From Candidatus Gastranaerophilales bacterium (GTDB lineage Bacteria > Cyanobacteriota > Vampirovibrionia > Gastranaerophilales > Gastranaerophilaceae), in NCBI GenBank assembly GCA_021205645.1, contig JAJPXE010000002.1, positions 1 through 5,407 of the forward strand: a DNA stretch of 5,407 nt, written 5' to 3'. Positions 1 to 4,296 of this stretch are shown piece by piece. Position numbers and translations under genes: made by a program. The notes beneath the pieces are model-generated. The model saw only the letters and a program-made list of their open reading frames with translations. It did no database searches and was not told the DNA's origin. Position 1 is the first letter of the stretch. Every line of letters begins with the position of its first letter.

Positions 1-58
1 ATATGATAAAATGGAATATAACCAAATAAGGTTAATAAAAAGGAAAGGAAGTAATGAC

Positions 59-277
59 ATGAATGAAACAAAAGAACGTGTAGAACATGAGACTGAAAAA
101 ATCTACTACACCGCTGGAGAAATATCGGAATTATTAGGTGTGTCTATTGGGAAAGGCTATGAACTGGTAAAAAATATGAACCAGTCACTTTCTAAGGCGG
201 GTTATCTGACAATTTCCGGGAAAGTACCTGCCCGCTATTTCAGAGAACAGTGGTACGGATTAGATAAGGCGGATTAA
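59..277 (+). CDS. Small helix-turn-helix protein, excisionase-like (Xis)
   Basis: The 72-residue protein carries a predicted helix-turn-helix at about residues 17-38 (YTAGEISELLGVS), followed by a wing-like stretch ending VPARYF at 56-61. This layout is usual for small excisionase/MerR-like DNA-binding proteins encoded next to tyrosine integrases in Firmicute integrative elements. It probably binds DNA at the element ends and directs Int towards excision; that role is inferred from family resemblance and from position two genes before the integrase. The frame is open from an ATG at 11, but the purine-rich site at 41-51 (AGGAAAGGAAG) sits 7 bases before the ATG at 59, so 59 is preferred. A TATGAT at 2-7 could be a -10 box, but any -35 would lie outside the window. 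It could instead be a small transcriptional regulator of the operon. Confidence 0.75.
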   Translation: MNETKERVEHETEKIYYTAGEISELLGVSIGKGYELVKNMNQSLSKAGYLTISGKVPARYFREQWYGLDKAD

Positions 278-302
278 GGTGTTGGAAAGGAGAATTGAGA
301 AT

Positions 303-554
303 ATGAAATTGAACGGTTATTCAGTAGCGCAGATTCAGTTACCTGAGCCACAGGATACAGACCCGCGCCCAAGACTGATGTTTCAGGGGTGGGGCATTCA
401 TGCCGGGGATGGTTTTACAGCATGGTTGCCGGAAGGTTGGACTGATATCAGTCTGGAAGTCAGTTGGGAAAAGACGGGAGCGGCGGCGTGGTATATCCCC
501 GGCTATCCTGAAATTTGTCCGGTGGGATTGTTTTGCCGGACGGAAAGGCGGTAA
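303..554 (+). CDS. DUF5348-like small protein between xis and int
   Basis: This 83-residue protein has no signal peptide or membrane segment. Its central part has a G-x-x-IHAGDGF block (residues 31-38), a GW at 45-46, a WY pair at 63-64 and a terminal P-x-GL-x-CR block (73-79). This resembles my memory of DUF5348, a family of unknown function common on Firmicute mobile elements; the assignment is by pattern only. The ATG at 303 is chosen because GGAAAGGAG at 284-292 precedes it by 10 bases; the GTG at 279 in the same frame has no good site. It starts 25 bases after the xis-like gene and stops 3 bases before int, so it is very likely co-transcribed with both. Function is unknown; a role beside recombination is suggested only by position. 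Confidence 0.6.
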   Translation: MKLNGYSVAQIQLPEPQDTDPRPRLMFQGWGIHAGDGFTAWLPEGWTDISLEVSWEKTGAAAWYIPGYPEICPVGLFCRTERR

Positions 555-557
555 AGG

Positions 558-1625
558 ATGAAAGCACAAAAAGACCCGAAAACGGGGAAATGGCTTGTAC
601 AGTACAGGTATACAGACTGGACGGGAACACAAAGGAAATCTACGAAACGTGGATTTGCTACGAAAAAGGAAGCGGAGCAGTGGGTCAGGAATTTCCTTGT
701 TAATCAGCAGGCAGATTTTAATATGCTGTTTGAGGATTTCCTGCAAATCTACTATAAGGACATGGAAGCGCGGCTCAGAGAGCATACCATGAGAACAAAA
801 AAATATATCGTTGATCTGAAAATTTTGCCTTATTTCGGAAAGCGTAAAATGAATGAGATCAAGGCCGCGGATATCCGGCAGTGGCAGAATGAGTTATTAA
901 AGCAGGGATATAAAGAGACATACCTGAAAACGATTAACAATCAGTTGGCGGCGCTCTTTAATTATGCGGTTAAATATTACGATCTGCCCCATAATCCATG
1001 CCGGAAAGCGGGAAGTATCGGCAAGAGCCACGCTGAGGAAATGGATTATTGGACGAACGAGGAGTTCTCGCAGTTTATCGTCTGTATCATGGATAAACGG
1101 CAGTCATATATGTGTTTTCTGGTGCTTTTCTGGACAGGCATGAGGTTAGGAGAGTTGCTTGCCTTACAGGTTGGGGACGTTGATCTGGAAAACAAAAAGA
1201 TCAGTATTACGAAGTCCCTTCAAAGGATGAAAGGGAGAGATGTAATTACAGAACCTAAGACGCCAAAGAGCAAGAGAACCATATCAATTCCAGAGTTTTT
1301 GGCAGTGGATTTGCAGGATTATATTAACAGTATGTATGGCGTTAAGAAGAAAGATCGACTGTTCCCGGTGACAAAATACTTCTTAGAGCATGAAATGCAG
1401 AGAGGAATTACCTTGTCAGGCGTAAAACGTATCCGGATTCATGATCTCAGACATTCTCATGCGTCCATGCTCGTGGAAATGGGAATGTCACCGTTGGAGA
1501 TATCCAAACGCCTTGGACATGAAAAAGTCGAGACGACATTAAATACATACAGCCACCTTTACCCGAATGCACAGGAAAAAATGGCAGAAGAACTCGACAA
1601 AAAATATAAGGAGAATTTGGAGTGA
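558..1625 (+). CDS. int: Tyrosine recombinase/integrase
   Basis: This 355-residue integrase has the usual full length of the Tn916/phage-type class. Residues about 5-46 form an AP2-like arm-DNA-binding domain (GKWLVQYRY, then FATKKEAEQW). Residues about 54-146 form a SAM-like core-binding domain. Residues about 165-340 are the catalytic domain. The catalytic residues are all visible: Arg196 in TGMRLGE, Lys234 in TEPKTPKSKR, His295 and Arg298 in HDLRHSH, His321 in LGHEKVETT, and the nucleophile Tyr331 in NTYSHLYP. It should therefore be active in site-specific integration and excision through a covalent 3'-phosphotyrosyl intermediate. The ATG at 558 lies 3 bases after the upstream stop, with GGAAAGG at 542-548 as the likely ribosome binding site. 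The last four bases overlap the next gene. No attachment site is recognisable in the window, so the target site cannot be named. Confidence 0.95.
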   Translation: MKAQKDPKTGKWLVQYRYTDWTGTQRKSTKRGFATKKEAEQWVRNFLVNQQADFNMLFEDFLQIYYKDMEARLREHTMRTKKYIVDLKILPYFGKRKMNEIKAADIRQWQNELLKQGYKETYLKTINNQLAALFNYAVKYYDLPHNPCRKAGSIGKSHAEEMDYWTNEEFSQFIVCIMDKRQSYMCFLVLFWTGMRLGELLALQVGDVDLENKKISITKSLQRMKGRDVITEPKTPKSKRTISIPEFLAVDLQDYINSMYGVKKKDRLFPVTKYFLEHEMQRGITLSGVKRIRIHDLRHSHASMLVEMGMSPLEISKRLGHEKVETTLNTYSHLYPNAQEKMAEELDKKYKENLE

Positions 1626-1978
1626 GCGGACTTGATAAAAACAGAAATCGTAATCAGACAGTTTGCTTCCGCGCCACGCCGGAGGAACGGCGACAGATAG
1701 AAGCGCGTATTCTCGTGACAGGGTTGCCGAAAGGTGAGTATTACCGTCAGTCATTGCTTCATCAGCAGATCACGATTTCAGTAGGGAAATACCAGAGCGA
1801 CCGTCTAAGCCTTGAAATTCGTAAATTGAGAGAGCAGGTAGAGCGATTGGATAATATTTGCCCGGAAGCCACAAACGAGGTCTTGCTGGACTGTAGAGCG
1901 CTCTTAGAAGAACTGGCGGAACTCATTAATAAAAACAGCGAAGAATTACAGATCAAAGATTTAGCAACGGAAAAATAA
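1622..1978 (+). CDS. MobC-like ribbon-helix-helix mobilization protein
   Basis: This 118-residue protein begins with a basic tail and a likely ribbon-helix-helix fold: a strand at about 12-18 (QTVCFRA), helix A at 19-32 (TPEERRQIEARI), a turn at LVTGLPKG, and helix B at 38-46. Residues 62-105 are rich in Leu and charged residues and probably form helical hairpins or a coiled coil. This matches the general look of MobC-type relaxosome accessory proteins, which bind DNA near oriT and help the relaxase nick. The start is a GTG overlapping the int stop by four bases (GTGA), with a strong AAGGAG at 1608-1613, so translation is coupled to int. Its position beside int rather than a relaxase is unusual; it could instead regulate the integrase or repA promoter region just downstream. 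Confidence 0.75.
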   Translation: MSGLDKNRNRNQTVCFRATPEERRQIEARILVTGLPKGEYYRQSLLHQQITISVGKYQSDRLSLEIRKLREQVERLDNICPEATNEVLLDCRALLEELAELINKNSEELQIKDLATEK

Positions 1979-2009
1979 AAGTCCCCGTATCTGGTAAATA
2001 CAAGGACTT
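1971..2009 (-). terminator. Minus-strand intrinsic terminator candidate
   Basis: Read on the minus strand, AAGTCCTTGTAT (2009-1998) pairs with ATACGGGGACTT (1990-1979) as a 12-bp stem with two G-U wobbles and a 7-base loop (TTACCAG). TTATTTTT (1978-1971) follows directly, making a U-rich tail. On the plus strand the wobbles become C/A mismatches and no T-run follows, so the structure is strand-specific. No protein gene on the minus strand lies upstream of it, which points to a short antisense transcript starting in the repA leader. Confidence 0.5.
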
Positions 2010-2040
2010 CCACCATTGATAAAATGATGTTCTCTCTACA
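1971..2040 (-). ncRNA. Possible antisense RNA to the repA leader
   Basis: This is an inferred transcript of about 70 nt, bounded by the minus-strand promoter candidate (2075-2047) and the U-tailed hairpin ending at about 1971. It would be complementary to the 5' leader of a plus-strand repA message and to the left arm of the long hairpin at 2004-2067. Counter-transcribed RNAs opposite rep leaders are an established way for plasmids to limit replication. Only the arrangement of signals is seen here; expression is unproven. Confidence 0.25.
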
Positions 2041-2067
2041 AGCGTTATTTTATCATGGTGGGACTCC
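2004..2067 (+). repeat. Long imperfect inverted repeat/hairpin in the repA leader
   Basis: Arm 2004-2031 pairs with arm 2041-2067 around a 9-base loop (CTCTCTACA, 2032-2040). As plus-strand RNA the stem has 27 paired positions broken by one C/C mismatch (2007/2064) and one bulged T (2017). The core is CCACCAT plus GATAAAAT. Four pairs are G-U wobbles in plus-strand RNA (2009/2062, 2026/2046, 2028/2044, 2030/2042) and would be A/C mismatches in minus-strand RNA, so the structure is best formed by a plus-strand transcript. The right arm ends 15 bases before the repA ribosome binding site. It may be a regulatory leader, a single-strand initiation site, or an operator. Confidence 0.65.
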
Positions 2068-2075
2068 GATTGCAA
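2047..2075 (-). promoter_or_regulatory. Minus-strand sigma-A-type promoter candidate
   Basis: On the minus strand TTGCAA (2075-2070) is followed by a 17-base spacer and TAAAAT (2052-2047). These match the -35 and -10 consensus at 4/6 and 5/6 positions. Transcription would start near 2040 and run through the terminator candidate ending near 1971. A second perfect -10 (TATAAT, plus positions 2148-2143) exists further upstream, with a poor -35. AT-rich DNA often shows such matches by chance, so this is tentative. Confidence 0.3.
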
Positions 2076-2082
2076 CAAAAAT

Positions 2083-2088
2083 AGGAGG
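2083..2088 (+). promoter_or_regulatory. repA ribosome binding site that fixes the start
   Basis: A consensus AGGAGG ends 7 bases before the ATG at 2096. The same frame is open back to an ATG at 2024, but that codon lies inside the leader hairpin and has no ribosome binding site, so the shorter protein is chosen. Confidence 0.85.
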
Positions 2089-2095
2089 ATTCGAC

Positions 2096-3094
2096 ATGAA
2101 AAATAATAATGTAGAAGGACTTTATACTGTCACTATGACAAAATTATATGACACTGTTTATCCACCCCAAATACCCATTATAGACAATTTTTTGTATACT
2201 GGGATGTATTTGTTTGTAGGCGCTCCCAAAATAGGAAAATCATTCTATATGTTACAGCTTGGATATCATGTGGCGACGGGTAAACCTTTATGGGGAAATC
2301 CTGTTCATCAGGCTACTGTGTTATATCTTGCATTAGAAGACACTTATTCGCGCCTGCAAAGTAGATTATCCTGTATGTTCGGAGTCGAAAGCGCAGATAA
2401 TTTATATTTTACTACGAAGTCTCAGTTTTTAAACACAGGTTTAGATCAGCAGCTTGAAATGTTTATCAAGGAACATCCAGATACAAAGCTGGTAATCATT
2501 GATACATTACAAAAAGTAAGAGATTTGGGGAAGGATAATTATAGTTATAGTATGGATTATGAAAGTGTTGCCAAGTTAAAAACATTCGCAGACAAACATA
2601 ACATTTGTATATTGGCAGTCCATCATACAAGGAAAATGGATTCAAGTGATATTTTTGATTTGATTTCAGGAACGAATGGTTTATTAGGAGCGGCAGACGC
2701 AGCTTTCGTTGTTCAAAAACAAAATCGGACAGAACCAGAGGCGACAATGGATGTTACCGGGCGTGATCAGCAGGATATGCGTTATAAAATGAAGTTTGAT
2801 TCAGAACATCATGTATGGAAACTTTTAGAATCTGAACCAGCGTTATTAAAACCACCTGCTGATCCGTTACTAGAAGCAATCAACAAGTTTCTGTCGGAAA
2901 ATGAACCGGAATGGGAGGGCACAGCTACAGAATTATTGCAGAGATTACCAATAAGTTTAGAGATTAAGGCAAATGTATTGACGCGTAAATTAAATATAGC
3001 AAATAGTGAACTCTACATCAAGTATCATATTTATTATGAGACCAAACATCTTCGTGAAAGGATAATTATTTTAAAACGTATCCAGCCAGAATAA
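2096..3094 (+). CDS. repA: RepA-like hexameric replicative helicase (AAA_25/RecA fold)
   Basis: This 332-residue cytoplasmic P-loop ATPase has Walker A GAPKIGKS at residues 42-49, a likely catalytic Glu81 in LYLALED, Walker B LVIIDT at 132-137 with Asp136, and AVHHTRK at 174-180. SGTNGLLGAADAAF at 191-204 resembles the DNA-binding loop and arginine region of RecA-fold helicases. The order and length fit the RSF1010 RepA/AAA_25 group, which unwinds plasmid DNA from the origin. Residues about 256-332 form a separate Lys/Leu/Glu-rich helical tail, possibly a winged-helix DNA-binding part. The start at 2096 is set by AGGAGG at 2083-2088. No primase or iteron-binding initiator is seen beside it, though one could lie outside the window. 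The gene is clearly AT-richer than int, suggesting separate ancestry. The symbol is by family; a DnaB/KaiC-like ATPase with another role is possible. Confidence 0.85.
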   Translation: MKNNNVEGLYTVTMTKLYDTVYPPQIPIIDNFLYTGMYLFVGAPKIGKSFYMLQLGYHVATGKPLWGNPVHQATVLYLALEDTYSRLQSRLSCMFGVESADNLYFTTKSQFLNTGLDQQLEMFIKEHPDTKLVIIDTLQKVRDLGKDNYSYSMDYESVAKLKTFADKHNICILAVHHTRKMDSSDIFDLISGTNGLLGAADAAFVVQKQNRTEPEATMDVTGRDQQDMRYKMKFDSEHHVWKLLESEPALLKPPADPLLEAINKFLSENEPEWEGTATELLQRLPISLEIKANVLTRKLNIANSELYIKYHIYYETKHLRERIIILKRIQPE

Positions 3095-3097
3095 AAA

Positions 3098-3133
3098 CGA
3101 CGATTTGCGACGATATTCGACGATAACGACGGT
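3098..3133 (+). repeat. Left phased heptamer array (CGACGAT x4)
   Basis: CGACGAT occurs at 3098, 3108 and 3118, then the variant CGACGGT at 3127. Start-to-start spacing is 10, 10 and 9 bases, about one helical turn, so all copies face the same side of the DNA. The array begins 4 bases after the repA stop codon. Such spacing suits cooperative binding by a multimeric protein. Confidence 0.9.
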
Positions 3134-3208
3134 ATTTTATATAGCAGGAAAAATCGACGATGATAAAAGTAAATGTTATAGCGACGATAAAAAAAGCGGT
3201 CACTAGAA

Positions 3209-3244
3209 ATCGTCGTTACCGTCGCTAATCGTCGGTTATCGTCG
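3209..3244 (-). repeat. Right phased heptamer array, inverted orientation
   Basis: The reverse complement ATCGTCG occurs at 3209, 3228 and 3238, with the variant ACCGTCG at 3218. Spacing is 9, 10 and 10 bases, the exact mirror of the left array. Aligned head to head, the two 36-base arms match at 28 positions; the differences are two 3-base spacers and the two one-base variants. The array ends 2 bases before the GGAGG of the next gene (3247-3251), so a factor bound here, or an RNA hairpin with the left array, could affect that gene's expression. Confidence 0.9.
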
Positions 3245-3260
3245 CTGGAGGTAAAATTCC

Positions 3261-3494
3261 ATGAAAAACATACAAATTTCTTATGACTTATTTGTAGCGC
3301 TCATACGATATCATCTTTTGGAAATGGATGAATGTGAAGATGAAATCCGGCGCGGACTGGAAGCAAAAATGGACGCTCACAAACGACATGAATTATATTC
3401 AAAATATAAGACGGCAAAAACGGAGGAAGAACAGGAAAAAGCCAGAAAAGAATATTTGGATATGCGCGGTGTGCCGGACAGCTTTCGATGGTGA
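3261..3494 (+). CDS. Small charged helical protein of unknown function
   Basis: This 77-residue protein has a hydrophobic start (ISYDLFVALIRYHLL, residues 6-20), then a long Glu/Lys/Arg-rich stretch (22-67) likely to be helical or coiled coil, ending with GVPDSFRW at 70-77. It has no signal peptide or membrane segment. The ATG is preceded by GGAGG at 3247-3251 with 9-base spacing. From memory, similar small proteins occur widely on Lachnospiraceae mobile elements, where databases sometimes label them complexin-like; that label rests on helix composition and should not be taken as a function. It lies between the heptamer region and the probable oriT, so a role in replication control or relaxosome assembly is possible but unproven. 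Confidence 0.75.
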   Translation: MKNIQISYDLFVALIRYHLLEMDECEDEIRRGLEAKMDAHKRHELYSKYKTAKTEEEQEKARKEYLDMRGVPDSFRW

Positions 3495-3514
3495 TTTTTC
3501 CTTGATCGTAATAG

Positions 3515-3535
3515 ACAGGACGTGTCACGTCCTGT
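3515..3535. repeat. Perfect 10-bp-arm palindrome
   Basis: ACAGGACGTG (3515-3524) and CACGTCCTGT (3526-3535) are exact reverse complements around a single T. No T-run follows on either strand, so it is a poor intrinsic terminator. A protein-binding dyad or a folded-back oriT element is more likely. It begins 20 bases after the stop of the 77-residue gene. Confidence 0.8.
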
Positions 3536-3579
3536 TCATAACAAACAAGGAAGAATCGTAAATTCTGAAGGAGTGGAGT

Positions 3580-3610
3580 TTGTCTGCGGCGGTGTTTTTG
3601 TCGCAGACAA
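3580..3610. repeat. Inverted repeat with 9-bp arms
   Basis: TTGTCTGCG (3580-3588) pairs with CGCAGACAA (3602-3610) around a 13-base loop. GGA and TCC just outside extend the dyad imperfectly. The T-rich stretch downstream is interrupted (ATTTTCCTTTT at 3620-3630), so weak plus-strand termination is possible. Confidence 0.75.
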
Positions 3611-3703
3611 TTCCGATTAAATTTTCCTTTTGCCGTTGGTGAATTTTACAGATTTTATTCGGGTTGAAATCACAGTTTTACATTCTTAGCAAGCATAGGC
3701 TGT

Positions 3704-3727
3704 GTAGACACACTTCGTTTAGTCTAC
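3704..3727. repeat. Inverted repeat GTAGAC/GTCTAC
   Basis: GTAGAC (3704-3709) and GTCTAC (3722-3727) form 6-bp arms around a 12-base loop. This is short and on its own could be chance, but it lies in the cluster of dyads before mobC. Confidence 0.5.
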
Positions 3728-3752
3728 GCCGCCGCTTGTTAGCCGTTTCACT

Positions 3753-3765
3753 GGGGTTGCACCCC
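3753..3765. repeat. Short GC hairpin GGGGT-TGC-ACCCC
   Basis: GGGGT (3753-3757) and ACCCC (3761-3765) form a compact 5-bp stem with a 3-base loop. A second ACCCC at 3771-3775 offers an alternative partner, so two mutually exclusive folds exist. Confidence 0.55.
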
Positions 3766-3781
3766 CTAAGACCCCGCTTTC

Positions 3782-3800
3782 CCGGATTGAACCAATCCGG
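3782..3800. repeat. Hairpin CCGGATTG-AAC-CAATCCGG
   Basis: Exact 8-bp arms (3782-3789 and 3793-3800) close a 3-base loop. With the next hairpin starting 2 bases later, this makes a tandem stem-loop pair typical of single-strand recognition structures in transfer origins. Confidence 0.8.
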
Positions 3801-3801
3801 C

Positions 3802-3824
3802 GTTTTCGGTAAGCGACCGAAAAC
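3802..3824. repeat. Hairpin GTTTTCGGT-AAGCG-ACCGAAAAC
   Basis: Exact 9-bp arms (3802-3810 and 3816-3824) flank a 5-base loop. The right arm is followed by AAAAATTATC, with no plus-strand T-run. On the minus strand the second arm (GTTTTCGGT plus preceding bases) is not followed by a T-run either, so termination is unlikely. Confidence 0.8.
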
Positions 3825-3849
3825 AAAAATTATCAGCGCACACAAATCC

Positions 3850-3866
3850 GTCCTCACCGTGAGGAC
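3850..3866. repeat. Palindrome GTCCTCAC-C-GTGAGGAC
   Basis: Exact 8-bp arms (3850-3857 and 3859-3866) surround one C. It lies 40 bases upstream of the mobC start, a suitable place for MobC/relaxase binding or for autoregulation of the mob operon. Confidence 0.8.
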
Positions 3867-3892
3867 AAGTTGTAAAGTTTTACTTTTCGCGC

Positions 3893-3899
3893 AGGGAGG
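3893..3899 (+). promoter_or_regulatory. mobC ribosome binding site that fixes the start
   Basis: AGGGAGG ends 7 bases before the ATG at 3907. The frame is open upstream to a TTG at 3664, but that stretch covers the hairpin cluster and lacks any start signal, so the coding region is taken to begin at 3907. Confidence 0.85.
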
Positions 3900-3906
3900 T
3901 TGTGTT

Positions 3907-4296
3907 ATGGCAAAGGTAAAGAAAAGATTTAGAAAGAATGATTTTCACTTAATGCTCTTTGATGAAGAATGGTTACTTCTTGAAGCAAAGGCGGCAGAAA
4001 CACATAAAACGAAATCTGAATTTTTGCGGGACTACATTCTGTACGGTGAAGTACAGGACGGAAGGAGAGAAATTATGTCCAACGAAAATGTTCAGAAGTT
4101 GATTTATGAAATCAATAAAATTGGCACAAACATAAATCAGATTGCTTACAATTCCAACTTAAAGCGTTCCACCGGACGGGAAGAAATTTTACTTTTAAAA
4201 GAGCAGTATGATGAATTACTTGCTTTTTACACCAGAGCATTTTTTCCACCGGACGAGGAAGAAGAAACGGGAGATTGTGAAAATGGCGACTACTAA
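3907..4296 (+). CDS. mobC: MobC relaxosome accessory protein
   Basis: This 129-residue protein has a basic start (MAKVKKRFRKNDF), then a likely ribbon-helix-helix region at about 10-47 (HLMLFDEEW, then TKSEFLRDYIL). The diagnostic MobC block INKIGTNINQIAYNSN follows at 69-84. The C-terminus is acidic (PPDEEEETGDCENGD). MobC proteins bind the transfer origin, help melt the DNA and assist relaxase nicking. The ATG at 3907 is chosen from its AGGGAGG. The stop lies 14 bases inside the relaxase gene, so the two are translationally coupled. It is unrelated in detail to the MobC-like protein at 1622-1978, although both may share the ribbon-helix-helix fold. Confidence 0.9.
   Translation: MAKVKKRFRKNDFHLMLFDEEWLLLEAKAAETHKTKSEFLRDYILYGEVQDGRREIMSNENVQKLIYEINKIGTNINQIAYNSNLKRSTGREEILLLKEQYDELLAFYTRAFFPPDEEEETGDCENGDY

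Larger units (their letters stand above)
3098..3244. other. Candidate replication origin or operator (iteron region)
   Basis: The 147-bp region directly after repA holds ten CGACGAT-type heptamers: four in the left array, two lone forward copies at 3155-3161 and 3182-3188, and four inverted in the right array. The 75-bp middle (3134-3208) is AT-rich, with runs such as TATTTTATATAG and GATAAAAAAAG. Iterons flanking AT-rich DNA beside a replicative helicase gene is the layout expected of an iteron-type oriV, as in RSF1010-like plasmids. The very short repeat and the convergent symmetry are less typical. A binding region for a regulator, partition protein or integrase accessory factor is an alternative. 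Confidence 0.5.
3495..3906 (+). other. Candidate oriT: hairpin-rich gene-free region before mobC
   Basis: These 412 bases contain no convincing gene but hold seven inverted repeats, at 3515-3535, 3580-3610, 3704-3727, 3753-3765, 3782-3800, 3802-3824 and 3850-3866, with a small GTAAA/TTTAC pair at 3872-3883. A dense run of inverted repeats directly upstream of mobC and the relaxase is the usual place and look of a transfer origin, where MobC binds and the relaxase nicks one strand. No known nic sequence was recognised, so the nick cannot be placed. Positions 3611-3703 show no clear structure. The mobC-relaxase promoter probably also lies here. Confidence 0.6.

Noticed and set aside
339..785. 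148-codon open frame on the minus strand
   Set aside because: It lies wholly opposite the DUF5348-like gene and int, is Pro/Arg/Phe-rich, and has no family resemblance; it is a shadow.
1626..1978. Integrase attachment site immediately downstream of int
   Set aside because: A coding gene overlaps the int stop codon, and no direct repeat or tRNA 3' end is visible there.
1762..2016. 84-codon minus-strand frame opposite the MobC-like gene, starting within the leader hairpin
   Set aside because: Its Ser/Leu-rich composition mirrors the plus-strand gene, and the minus-strand terminator candidate at 2009-1971 would end its transcript just after its start.
2024..2095. Upstream ATG extending RepA by 24 residues
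   Set aside because: The codon lies within the leader hairpin stem and has no ribosome binding site; AGGAGG at 2083-2088 supports 2096.
3098..3244. CRISPR array interpretation of the heptamer repeats
   Set aside because: The repeats are 7 bp with 2-3 base spacers and occur in both orientations; CRISPR repeats are longer, unidirectional and separated by spacers of about 30 bp.
3328..3561. 77-codon plus-strand frame overlapping the small gene at 3261
   Set aside because: It is out of phase with a gene that has a good ribosome binding site and sensible composition; it runs into the palindrome and has no start signal.
3580..3630. Rho-independent terminator after the small gene
   Set aside because: The stem is good, but the following T-rich stretch is interrupted and starts about 10 bases after the stem, so it is kept only as an inverted repeat.
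3664..3906. Open frame upstream of and in phase with mobC that would add 81 residues
   Set aside because: It starts at a TTG with no ribosome binding site, runs through four or more exact hairpins, has Arg/Ser/Leu-rich non-protein-like composition, and a strong AGGGAGG marks the ATG at 3907.
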